A stretch of 64,000 nt of DNA from Fictibacillus sp. b24. GTDB taxonomy: Bacteria; Bacillota; Bacilli; Bacillales; Fictibacillaceae. Below the pieces are notes generated by a model. That model made no database searches and was not told the origin of the DNA. It saw only the letters and a list, made by a program, of their open reading frames with translations. Positions 32,940-40,421 of the stretch are shown in pieces. The stretch spans positions 868,001 through 932,000 of the forward strand of contig NZ_JAUCES010000005.1 in the NCBI RefSeq assembly GCF_030348825.1, written 5' to 3'. Made by a program: the position numbers and the translations under genes. Within the stretch, counting starts at the first letter, position 1. The number at the start of each line of letters is the position of its first letter.

Positions 32940-33407
32940 ATGCCAAAAGGAGAAGGGAAAGTAGTCGCACAGAATAAGAAAGCGCGGCACGATTACCACG
33001 TTGAAGAAACATTTGAAGCTGGAATTGTCCTTCAGGGCACGGAGATTAAATCCATTCGCGCAGGCAGGGCAAATTTAAAAGATTCCTTTGCACGTGTGCA
33101 AAATGGCGAGTTGTTTTTACACAACATGCACATTAGCACCTACGAACAAGGTAACCGTTACAATCATGATCCGCTGCGAACACGTAAGCTGCTTTTGCAT
33201 CGCAAAGAGATCAACAAGCTGTTAGGTGCTACAAAAGAACAAGGGTACTCGATTGTTCCTTTGAAAATGTATCTGAAGAATGGTTTTGCTAAACTTTTGA
33301 TTGGTTTGGCAAAAGGTAAAAAGCATTACGATAAGCGTGACGATTTAAAAAAGAAGGATGCGAAGCGCGAAATTGAGCGTGCATTCCGAGATCGTCAAAA
33401 AGCATAA
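32940..33407 (+). CDS. smpB: SsrA-binding protein SmpB
   Basis: A 155-residue protein that binds the tRNA-like domain of tmRNA and brings it to stalled ribosomes. Signatures are [40 protein letters not shown] and the C-terminal tail [18 protein letters not shown] that enters the mRNA channel. ATG 32940 gives the canonical MPKGEGKV start; a GTG 21 bases upstream lies at the ribosome site itself. The tmRNA gene follows at once. Confidence 0.96.
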   Translation: MPKGEGKVVAQNKKARHDYHVEETFEAGIVLQGTEIKSIRAGRANLKDSFARVQNGELFLHNMHISTYEQGNRYNHDPLRTRKLLLHRKEINKLLGATKEQGYSIVPLKMYLKNGFAKLLIGLAKGKKHYDKRDDLKKKDAKREIERAFRDRQKA

Positions 33408-33433
33408 TTGGTTCTTCTTACAGGAACTTACAA

Positions 33434-33462
33434 TTGAGACGAAACTTCAAAAATGTTATACT
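33434..33462 (+). promoter_or_regulatory. Sigma-A promoter of the tmRNA gene
   Basis: TTGAGA, 17-bp spacer, TATACT. The predicted start near 33469 implies a 5' leader of about 77 nt removed by RNase P to give the mature GGGGACG end. Confidence 0.82.
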
Positions 33463-33633
33463 GAGTTTACAAGTGAATAAGAGCAAATAAGCTTTTATCT
33501 CTCCGGTAGCGGCAAAATTAATTTTTTGCATACCATTTTATAAATGGGGACGTTACGGATTCGACAGGGGTAGTTTGAGCTTAAGTTGCGAGTCGAGGGG
33601 GTCGGCCTCGTTAAAACGCCACAGCCAATAACT

Positions 33634-33669
33634 GGCAAACAAAACAACAACTTAGCTTTAGCTGCGTAA
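33634..33669 (+). other. tmRNA tag-peptide reading frame
   Basis: Resume codon GGC followed by codons for KQNNNLALAA and stop TAA (second stop TAG next). With the charged alanine the tag is AGKQNNNLALAA. The ALAA ending is the ClpXP degradation signal. Confidence 0.92.
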
Positions 33670-33889
33670 TAGCACTTTAGCTGTTCCTCCCTCCATCGCC
33701 CATGTGGTAGGGTAAGGGACTCACTCTTAGTGGGCTACGCCGGTTGTCCTCCGCCTGAGGACGAAGGAAGAGAATAATCAGGCTAGCGATCTGGACGCCT
33801 GTCGGCTGGCAGATGGATCCGCGAAATACGAATAAACCGACTACACTCGTAGAAGCTTAAGTGCCAATATCTTTGGACGTGGGTTCGAT

Positions 33890-34179
33890 TAGTAATTAGT
33901 CGCCTTGTGTGGTAACACATAAGTGATAATTCGGCTTTATCGGTGAAACCTAACCAACGTTGAGTTGTTTCTTCGTTGCAAGGCAATGCCGAGCGGTATG
34001 TGGAGCAATCCAACAGCCGTGTATCGACTTATAGGCTGCCAAAACTTTTTGGTAGTACTAGGATACGAAATTCCTGCTTAATACAAGCAAATGTATGTTT
34101 CGTATAATACGCCGAAGGACCTGACATCATTCAGGTTCAAGATATAGTCAGTGCCATGACGAAAGCATGGAACAACATG
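33890..34179 (+). mobile_element. Group I intron in the tmRNA T-loop
   Basis: P1 is CGATTA (33886-33891) with TAGTCG (33897-33902); the splice-site T33889 pairs with G33899 as U.G, and the intron ends in G34179. P2 is CTTGTGTG/CACATAAG with a GTAA loop (33904-33923). Core elements are GGTGAAACCTAACC, GCAAGGCAATGCCGAGC, and P7 formed by GACTTAT (34026-34032) with ATAGTC (34144-34149) in the S-like AAGATATAGTC. A P8-like stem, ATACGAAA/TTTCGTAT, lies between. No ORF for a homing endonuclease is present, so mobility would be passive. A hairpin after P7 hints at subgroup IA, uncertain. Confidence 0.93.
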
Positions 34180-34213
34180 TCCCACCGTCTCCACCAATAC
34201 ATAGGTGGATAAC

Positions 34214-34244
34214 AGACCAACATTCTTTTTTGTTGGTCTTTTTT
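34214..34244 (+). terminator. Terminator of ssrA
   Basis: AGACCAACA / TGTTGGTCT stem with TTCTTTTT loop, followed by TTTTTT. Confidence 0.9.
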
Positions 34245-34326
34245 ATATGTCCAATTTTAAAATAAGGCTATTTTTCTAAAAGTGTTGTCGCTTTTAAATC
34301 TTTTTGCTCTTTCGCCTCTTTGACGA

Positions 34327-34639
34327 GTTGAATGGAGTGGAAGGTGGGAGACTCCTCGAAAATTTAACTTCAAATTTTCTTAGTGCGATGTGTCGCTGCT
34401 GTAGCCTTCCTTGTCCTGCGGGACAGGCGGGCAGCACGAAAAGTGGAAGTGGCTCGTTCAGCCCCGACAAGCAAAAGGTGAATGGATTTGAAGGCGCACT
34501 TTGCCTTCTTAACCATTCAGCTTTTGACCTCGAGGGGCTAGCCACTGCAACTAGGCAGGTGAGACACTTAAGAGTGAAACGTCCGAATGTGGCTCACCAC
34601 CTGCCCCGCGGAAAGCGAGCACCTGGAACGGAAATCAAC
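34327..34639. repeat. Modular inverted-repeat element, copy 4 (longest)
   Basis: Ends GTTGAATGGAGTGGAAGGTG and GCACCTGGAACGGAAATCAAC. It contains the module CTCGAAAATTTAACTTCAAA shared with copy 5, the modules CACGAAAAGTGGAAGTGGCT and GGGGCTAGCCACTGCAACTA shared (inverted) with copy 3, and the basic AGGTGAGACACTTAAG...CACCTGCCCCGCGG part. The spurious open frame across it is not a gene. Confidence 0.87.
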
Positions 34640-34808
34640 TCCTTACAAGAGCAACTTAGTATGCGAAAAACTGCCGTATTCCTTAAAAAACAAACCCTAT
34701 TACTGAAAAAATCAAAATATAGACGAGTTACCTATGCCTTTTTAACGTGTTCTTACATATAATGCATGGACAAGAATAGTCAATATTTAATTTTCAGGAG
34801 GAAATTTT

Positions 34809-35555
34809 TTGAGCTGTAAAAACAACAAGCTCTCAGCACGAGAGGTTGCCAATTTATTGTGTAAGCATGTAATAGCCAATGAAGGATTTAGCGACATTGA
34901 AATAGAGGGTAAGCTAGTCTGTGTTGGAAGAGATTTTATCGCAATCAAAACAGATGATAAAGAGGTGTTCTACTTACCGCTAAACAATGTCAGGAACATT
35001 ACAGTCGTATCTGACAGAAGCTGCTGCAATAAAGACCGTAAGAAAGTATGTAATGATACTTTCCGAAGAATTTTAAATAAATTGGTTAATTGCAGGGTAG
35101 CCGTTAACGATGGTGGCGATGAAGAAATTGAAGGCGTCCTTACATCTGTTAACAGACAATCAATTCAAATCGTTGAGATCGATGATGGAAATATTGCATT
35201 AGTACCGATTGGTTCCATTAACTTTATTAAGCAAGCTGGCGAACTTGGTGACGACGAGAGCAGCAACTGCAGAATTTTATGCTGTAAGAAAGAAAATCCT
35301 TGCGGAAAAAAGAAAGAAGAATGTAAGAAAGAATCTTCTTCTAGCTGCTGTAAAAAAGAGTCATCTTCTAGCTGCTGTAAGAAAGAATCCTCTTCTAGCT
35401 CAATGGCTCTTTGGTGTAAAAAAGAGTCATCATCTTCATCCTCATCATCTTCATCTTCTTCAAGCGATTATTATTGGAAGAAAAAGAAAAAGAAGAAAAA
35501 GCACAAGGAAAGATGTTGTGAAGATTTAGAATCAAGAGGCTGGTTTAAACTGTAA
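34809..35555 (+). CDS. CotB-like spore coat protein with Cys/Ser/Lys repeats
   Basis: A 248-residue product. Two related beta-rich segments occur (EGKLVCVGRDFIAIKTDDKE, ~28-65, and EGVLTSVNRQSIQIVEIDDG, ~107-145), like the repeated N-terminal segments of B. subtilis CotB. They are followed by CCKKESSSS repeats (three copies), a run of serines, DYYWKKKK and a Cys pair. CotB likewise ends in a Ser/Lys-rich region and DYHWKRK. High Cys content suggests disulfide cross-linking in the coat. TTG start with AGGAGGAAA. Outer-coat location is inferred. Confidence 0.75.
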   Translation: MSCKNNKLSAREVANLLCKHVIANEGFSDIEIEGKLVCVGRDFIAIKTDDKEVFYLPLNNVRNITVVSDRSCCNKDRKKVCNDTFRRILNKLVNCRVAVNDGGDEEIEGVLTSVNRQSIQIVEIDDGNIALVPIGSINFIKQAGELGDDESSNCRILCCKKENPCGKKKEECKKESSSSCCKKESSSSCCKKESSSSSMALWCKKESSSSSSSSSSSSSDYYWKKKKKKKKHKERCCEDLESRGWFKL

Positions 35556-35561
35556 TAGATT

Positions 35562-35593
35562 AATGCCCTGTTTTTAAAACAGGGCATTTTTTT
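35562..35593 (+). terminator. Terminator after the coat protein gene
   Basis: AATGCCCTGTTTT / AAAACAGGGCATT then TTTTTT. Confidence 0.9.
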
Positions 35594-35678
35594 GCACGTT
35601 TTAGTAAAGAAATTCTCATCATTGCTGTAATAATTCATAGGAATATTCCCATCCTATACGTATAGGACGGTGATGTAG

Positions 35679-36740
35679 GTGGATTTGTTAAAAGAATTAA
35701 CGGAAACAAACGGTGCACCTGGGTTTGAAAGAGCAATCCGGGACATCATGAAACGTGAAATAGAGCAGACAGGAGCAAGTCTAGTTACAGACAACTTAGG
35801 CAGTGTATTTGGTGAGAAAAAAGGTTCAGTCAATGATGGCCCAAAAATTCTTCTCGCAGGTCACATGGACGAGGTTGGATTTATGGTGAGCGAAATAACT
35901 AAGGATGGCTATCTTCGCTTTGTTCCCCTTGGAGGCTGGTGGTCACAAGTTCTCCTTGCACAGCGCGTACATGTGCAAACGAAGAATAAGACATTTACAG
36001 GTGTTGTAGGTTCAAAAGCTCCTCACATTTTAACAGCGGATGAACGAAACAGAGTGTATCCGATGAAAGAAATGTTTATTGATATAGGTGCAAACGATAA
36101 GGGTCAAGTAAAAGAATGGGGAATTAAAGTAGGCGATCCCATTCTTCCGATATGTCCTTTTGAGATAATGCCAAATGGCGATACGATTCTTGCTAAAGCC
36201 CTCGATAACAGAGCAGGATGTTATACGGCATTACAAGTTCTGCAGCAGCTTCAAAACGTAGACCACCCAAACACCGTTTATTGCGGTGCAACGGTTCAAG
36301 AAGAAGTGGGGCTTCGAGGTGCAATAACAGCACCTGCTATCATGGAACCTGACGTGGCGATTGCACTAGATGTAGGAGTTGCAGAAGATGGACCTGGTGG
36401 AAACCAGAACAAAGCAAAGCTAGGAGAAGGACCTCTTTTAACGTTCCTTGATTCGTCTATGATTCCGCACACTGGTTTCCGCGACATGATCATTGAGGTT
36501 GCTGAAAAAAATAATATCCCTTACCAAGTGGATGTAATGCTTGGAGGAGGAACGGATGCAGGGAAATTCCACCTTCATAAAAAAGGAATACCGAGTATTG
36601 TTGTCGGTGTAGCGGCACGTTATATCCATAGCCACACATCTATGATCAGCAAGAGCGACCTCGAAAACAGCGCGAAACTACTTGTAGAGCTCGTTAAGGT
36701 ACTCAACAAAGGAAAGCTTCAATCGCTGCTTGATTATTGA
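35679..36740 (+). CDS. M42 family metallo-aminopeptidase
   Basis: A 353-residue cytoplasmic di-metal aminopeptidase of the TET/PepA-like M42 family, which trims peptides from the N-terminus. Metal ligands and catalytic residues are visible in AGHMDEVGFM (His), KALDNRAGC (bridging Asp), ATVQEEVGLRG (Glu pair), IALDVGVAED (Asp) and RYIHSHTS (His). GTG start, with a weak GGTGATG upstream. It is a single gene with its own hairpin. Related genes in B. subtilis are ysdC, ytoP and frvX-like; which one is orthologous is not decided. Confidence 0.9.
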   Translation: MDLLKELTETNGAPGFERAIRDIMKREIEQTGASLVTDNLGSVFGEKKGSVNDGPKILLAGHMDEVGFMVSEITKDGYLRFVPLGGWWSQVLLAQRVHVQTKNKTFTGVVGSKAPHILTADERNRVYPMKEMFIDIGANDKGQVKEWGIKVGDPILPICPFEIMPNGDTILAKALDNRAGCYTALQVLQQLQNVDHPNTVYCGATVQEEVGLRGAITAPAIMEPDVAIALDVGVAEDGPGGNQNKAKLGEGPLLTFLDSSMIPHTGFRDMIIEVAEKNNIPYQVDVMLGGGTDAGKFHLHKKGIPSIVVGVAARYIHSHTSMISKSDLENSAKLLVELVKVLNKGKLQSLLDY

Positions 36741-36749
36741 TTTTTAAAA

Positions 36750-36785
36750 GAAACCCCGTTGGATTTTTGCTTCCAACGGGGTTTC
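36750..36785 (+). terminator. Hairpin after the M42 gene
   Basis: GAAACCCCGTTGGA / TCCAACGGGGTTTC perfect stem, with only a weak TCACTTTT tail. Confidence 0.7.
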
Positions 36786-36833
36786 TCACTTTTACGCAAT
36801 ATGTTAAAGTGTTATAAAATAATCACATCATTC

Positions 36834-36862
36834 TTTGCTAATGAGGTAAAAAAGTCTATTAT
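36834..36862 (+). promoter_or_regulatory. Possible sigma-A promoter of uppP
   Basis: TTTGCT, 17-bp spacer, TATTAT, about 45 bp before the uppP start. Confidence 0.5.
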
Positions 36863-36906
36863 AGAGAGATGAGATTAAAAGTAGTAAAAGGAGATCAGTA
36901 ATTTTT

Positions 36907-37743
36907 ATGGACATCCTATTGTTGTTAAAAGCCCTTATTTTAGGGATGGTTGAAGGTTTGACGGAGTTCGCTCCTGTATCATCAACGGGACATATGATTC
37001 TTGTCGATGACATGTGGCTAAAATCACAGGACTTTTTAGGAAAATACCCTGCTAATACATTTAAAGTTGTAATTCAGCTTGGCTCAATCTTAGCAGTCGT
37101 CGTCTTCTTCAGACAGCGGTTTATCGACATGCTCGGTTTAAGAAGAAATAAAGCGACGAATGAAGTTACTGGTGGCCGCTTAAAGTTAACTCAAGTCATC
37201 GTAGGTTTACTGCCTGCTGGTATTTTAGGCGTACTTTTCGAAGACTATATTGATGAGCACCTTTTCAATACGAATACTGTGCTTATCGGATTAGCAATTG
37301 GTGCTGTCCTAATGATTTTTGCAGATAAATTTGCTGCTAAAAATCAAAACCCTGTTATTGATAGTGTTGATCAAATCACTTATAAACAAGCTTTTTCAAT
37401 CGGCCTTATCCAATGTTTGTCACTTTGGCCAGGATTTTCGCGTTCGGGTGCTACAATATCTGGTGGTGTTCTACTAGGTCTTAGCCACCGTGCAGCAGCG
37501 GATTTTACATTTATTATGGCTGTTCCCATCATGGCTGGAGCAAGTGGCATTTCGCTTCTAAAGAACTTAGAATACTTTAAGATGGACGCTATGCCGTTCT
37601 TTGTTGTTGGATTCATCAGTGCGTTTATTTTTGCGATGCTTTCGATCCGTTTCTTCTTGAAAGTCATTGAAAGAGTTAAATTAACACCATTTGCGATTTA
37701 TCGTTTGGTACTAGTGGCTGTTATCCTTTTTGTTATTATGTAA
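36907..37743 (+). CDS. uppP: Undecaprenyl-diphosphatase
   Basis: BacA/UppP membrane enzyme that recycles undecaprenyl pyrophosphate to the lipid carrier for peptidoglycan synthesis; overproduction gives bacitracin resistance in relatives. The 278 residues contain about eight helices and the two active-site motifs MVEGLTEFAPVSSTGHMILV (~17-36) and LWPGFSRSGATISGGVLLG (~170-188). In Bacillus it can be under envelope-stress sigma factors; no such promoter is evident here. Confidence 0.95.
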   Translation: MDILLLLKALILGMVEGLTEFAPVSSTGHMILVDDMWLKSQDFLGKYPANTFKVVIQLGSILAVVVFFRQRFIDMLGLRRNKATNEVTGGRLKLTQVIVGLLPAGILGVLFEDYIDEHLFNTNTVLIGLAIGAVLMIFADKFAAKNQNPVIDSVDQITYKQAFSIGLIQCLSLWPGFSRSGATISGGVLLGLSHRAAADFTFIMAVPIMAGASGISLLKNLEYFKMDAMPFFVVGFISAFIFAMLSIRFFLKVIERVKLTPFAIYRLVLVAVILFVIM

Positions 37744-37750
37744 AAATGTT

Positions 37751-37797
37751 AAACCTGAACCATGGGCTAAGAATAGTCCCTAGGTTCAGGTTTTTTA
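37751..37797 (+). terminator. Terminator after uppP
   Basis: AAACCTGAACC / GGTTCAGGTTT with inner GGG/CCC pairs, followed by TTTTTT. Confidence 0.87.
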
Positions 37798-37962
37798 TTT
37801 AGGATGATTTACTTTTTCAAGGTAGATAGTCCTTATGTATATTGATAAAAATACGTAAATGTACACAAGAAAATATTGTAATATTTAGTCAATTTCCCAC
37901 TTCTATTAAAAAGTCAACTCCTATATTCTAGTAACTAATACTATGGAGGTGGATATAGGGAT

Positions 37963-39393
37963 ATGAACAAATTCACATCAAAAATTTTATCAAGTACACT
38001 TGCGCTTTCTTTGGCAGGAGGCGGAATTGCTCTTGCTTGTGAAAACGGGCAAAAAAGTTATATTGAAGCGGGAGAATCTACTTTTGGCGGTATTCCAAAA
38101 GTGGAAGGATCCAAAAACTTTGAGCATTTAAAAGAAGTGGCTGCTGTTCCCCTAAAAGACATTAAAGGAAAACCTGCTACTACGGCAGATGTATATGCAT
38201 ACAAGGGGTATGCTTATCTGGGTACACACCGTGGTCAGATGACAAATGAAGGCGTTCGAATTTTTGATATGAAGGATCCTGCTAATCCTAAAGAAGTTGC
38301 CGTTCTTGCGAATGATATTCCTGGAACATGGCAGGAAAAAGTTATTGTTCAATCTGTAAGTACTCCGTCATTTAAAGGAGACTTAGCTGCTGTGAGTGTT
38401 CAGCGAGTAGATAAAGAACGATATGGCTATGAGGGGGAAACCTCTGAAAATGGTGGAGTGGTGTTATACGATGTTACGAATCCTAAAGAGCCGAAGAAGC
38501 TTGGTTTTTGGAAAACGCCATCTAATTTGCCTACTGGGACGCATGAACATTGGCTGACAGAACAAAATAACAAAGTCTTATTATTAGCTACTAATTATCA
38601 AGCTCACCGCTATAAGGACAAAGGGGTCGATGTTCATGATTTTTCAATCGTGGATGTAACAGACCCTAGTAAACCGAAGGAACTCTCAAACTGGGATCCA
38701 ACAGAAGTAGGCGATGACTTTAATGGTGATTATCAATATGAAGACCAAACAGGGGCACAGCGAACTGCATTTTTACATAGTGTCATTACAGATGAAACGG
38801 GTAAATATGCATATCTCTCTTATTGGGATTTAGGTACAATCATTTTAAATATTGAAGACCCTGCAAATCCAAAGTTTGTAGGAAGAACAAAATTCGAACG
38901 TGATGTTCAAGGAGCAGCACATTCGGCAGCTTTAGCACACGGTGGAAACATCTTGATTGAAACACGAGAAGTGTTTAATCCAGATCCTCATGATCCAGGA
39001 TTTGAAAGAGGTTGGGGATATGTTCGTGTATATGACATTAAGGATAAGAGCAACCCTGTCTTGCTAAGTACCTTTAGAACGTTAAACTCAATGGTGCAGA
39101 TTAAAGCAGGTGAGCGCAAACCTGGAACATATACCGTTCATGATCCGAAAGTAAGGGGGAACACGCTTTACTTATCTCATTATTCAGATGGCATACGTAT
39201 GGTTGATCTTACAAATCCATCAAATCCGGTAGAAGTAGGTTCATATGTATCAGACAAAGCAAACGTATGGGGAGTTTTCGTGGATCGAAACTATATATTA
39301 GCTTCTGATATGGGCCAAGGGTTAAAAGTCCTGCAGAAAAAAGCTGATCAAAATGTAAGTAAGTTGAACTTGCAATCAGATTTGTTTAACTAA
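37963..39393 (+). CDS. Secreted LVIVD-repeat beta-propeller protein
   Basis: A 476-residue exported protein with an N-terminal signal sequence (KILSSTLALSLAGGGIALA) ending at ALA-C, which could be cut by signal peptidase I or, with a poor lipobox, II. The rest consists of LVIVD-type repeats: phrases such as DMKDPANPKEVAVL, DVTNPKEPKKLGFW, DVTDPSKPKELSNW, EDPANPKFVG and LTNPSNPVEVGSY recur about every 60-70 residues, as in a beta-propeller. Function is unknown; surface protein binding is plausible. RBS GGAGGTGG is somewhat distant. Confidence 0.82.
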   Translation: MNKFTSKILSSTLALSLAGGGIALACENGQKSYIEAGESTFGGIPKVEGSKNFEHLKEVAAVPLKDIKGKPATTADVYAYKGYAYLGTHRGQMTNEGVRIFDMKDPANPKEVAVLANDIPGTWQEKVIVQSVSTPSFKGDLAAVSVQRVDKERYGYEGETSENGGVVLYDVTNPKEPKKLGFWKTPSNLPTGTHEHWLTEQNNKVLLLATNYQAHRYKDKGVDVHDFSIVDVTDPSKPKELSNWDPTEVGDDFNGDYQYEDQTGAQRTAFLHSVITDETGKYAYLSYWDLGTIILNIEDPANPKFVGRTKFERDVQGAAHSAALAHGGNILIETREVFNPDPHDPGFERGWGYVRVYDIKDKSNPVLLSTFRTLNSMVQIKAGERKPGTYTVHDPKVRGNTLYLSHYSDGIRMVDLTNPSNPVEVGSYVSDKANVWGVFVDRNYILASDMGQGLKVLQKKADQNVSKLNLQSDLFN

Positions 39394-39412
39394 GAATTAT
39401 AAACATAGTAAA

Positions 39413-39447
39413 ACCCGCTAAGTATTATCCTTAGCGGGTCCTTTTTT
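39413..39447. terminator. Terminator between the LVIVD gene and csbD
   Basis: ACCCGCTAAG / CTTAGCGGGT stem followed by CCTTTTTT on the plus strand; the convergent csbD stop overlaps its distal end. Confidence 0.85.
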
Positions 39448-39652
39448 AATATTGTCCAACTCGGCTGTACCAGTCGTCATATTCACGTTCAGCATCTTCT
39501 CTAGATCTGCCGTGCCGCTCCTGAATCTTGCCGATCATTTTTTCACGGTCACCTTGTGCTTGATCGTAATCATCATCCGTTAGGTTGCCCCATTGTTTTT
39601 TTGCTTCACCTTTGAATTGTTTCCATTTACCTTCCATTGTATCGTTTTTCAT
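39446..39652 (-). CDS. csbD: CsbD-family stress protein
   Basis: A 68-residue hydrophilic protein with the CsbD pattern KWKQFKGEAKKQWGNLTDDD and DREKMIGKIQERHGRSREDA. CsbD is a sigma-B-dependent general stress protein of unknown activity in B. subtilis. Its start lies 17 bp after the neighbouring stress gene, so both are probably driven by the sigma-B-like promoter at 40240-40265. GGAGGATGATTCAAC precedes the ATG. Confidence 0.92.
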   Translation of the reverse strand: MKNDTMEGKWKQFKGEAKKQWGNLTDDDYDQAQGDREKMIGKIQERHGRSREDAEREYDDWYSRVGQY

Positions 39653-39669
39653 GTTGAATCATCCTCCTT

Positions 39670-40200
39670 TTAATATTTGTTGGAATATGAATCTTCATAA
39701 CGATGTGCATTTGTTGAACGGTAGTTACGGAATGTATCGTTTACTTGCCTATGTCTGCTTACTTCATTTGTATCAACCAGAACTAGAATGTCCCCAGCTT
39801 CAACAGATTGTTCATATTCTTTTGCTTCATTTTCAGGAATTCCTAGTCCTACTAGAGCTCCAACAATACCACCAGCGCCAGCGCCAACTGCTGCTCCGCC
39901 AAGTGCGGCTGCTATTGGTCCTGCTGCTACGATCGGGCCGATCCCAGGGATGGCGAGTGCTCCTGCACCTAGCAGTAAACCGCCAATGCCACCAAGAATA
40001 CCACCTGTAGCCATACCAGTCGCAGCACCTTGAGGGGCTTTGGAACCTGTTTCTTCATGAATATGTTTCATTTCTTTTCTGTCTTTTGCAATCACTGAGA
40101 TATCATTTTCGTCATAGCCTTGATGTCTCAACTCTTTGATTGCATCAATTGCATCATCTTCTGTACGGAAAACGCCTACCACCTTACTATGTGTATCCAT
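39670..40200 (-). CDS. General stress protein with glycine-zipper segment (YflT/17M-like)
   Basis: A 176-residue protein. Residues 1-55 match the N-terminal YflT/GSP17M pattern (KVVGVFRTEDDAIDAIKELR, YDENDISVIAKD). Residues ~57-120 form a long Gly/Ala-rich glycine-zipper-like stretch that may insert in or associate with membranes, and the end is polar (RNYRSTNAHRYEDSYSNKY). It is first gene of a two-gene stress operon with csbD. AAAGGAGGCAG ribosome site. Confidence 0.87.
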   Translation of the reverse strand: MDTHSKVVGVFRTEDDAIDAIKELRHQGYDENDISVIAKDRKEMKHIHEETGSKAPQGAATGMATGGILGGIGGLLLGAGALAIPGIGPIVAAGPIAAALGGAAVGAGAGGIVGALVGLGIPENEAKEYEQSVEAGDILVLVDTNEVSRHRQVNDTFRNYRSTNAHRYEDSYSNKY

Positions 40201-40239
40201 GGACTGCCTCCTTTTGTAGAAGATTGTTACTTTGATTGT

Positions 40240-40265
40240 GTTCCCACAGTGTTAGAAATCGAAAC
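40240..40265 (-). promoter_or_regulatory. Sigma-B-like promoter of the stress operon
   Basis: Minus strand: GTTTCG, 14-bp spacer, GGGAAC, close to the sigma-B consensus GTTTAA-N(12-15)-GGGWAW. The downstream genes are of the general stress type, which supports the call. Confidence 0.68.
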
Positions 40266-40421
40266 ATAACCATGCAGTTTGAGAAAAAAATATGGCATAT
40301 GTACTACTTTAAAAATATTTGGAACATTTTAACAACAAAACACATATTGTACATGTTTACAATTTATGGTTTGATGTCTATATATAGGAAAAAAAGAATA
40401 GATAGTGAAATGGTGATTGAA

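Larger units (their letters stand above)
33546..34196 (+). ncRNA. ssrA: tmRNA gene interrupted by a group I intron
   Basis: Transfer-messenger RNA that rescues stalled ribosomes. The 5' end GGGGACGTTACGGATTCGAC is diagnostic and the 3' end reads CCCACCGTCTCCACCA with an encoded CCA. The acceptor stem pairs GGGGACG with CGTCTCC. The T-arm GTGGG-TTCGATT-CCCAC is interrupted after TTCGAT by 290 nt; removing 33890-34179 gives a 361-nt RNA, close to the 363 nt of B. subtilis. The tag frame encodes GKQNNNLALAA. The gene follows smpB and has its own promoter and terminator. Confidence 0.96.

Noticed and set aside
33546-34196. tmRNA pseudogene disrupted by random insertion
   Set aside because: Both exons are intact and the insert has precise group I splice features restoring the T-loop; disruption by chance would not do this.
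34304-34762. 152-codon open frame
   Set aside because: It lies entirely over repeat copy 4, and similar frames appear in the other copies; not a gene.
40236-40421. N-terminal extension of the EAL-like/HDOD protein
   Set aside because: It covers the sigma-B-like promoter region and lacks similarity to YuxH; ATG 40422 gives the normal start.
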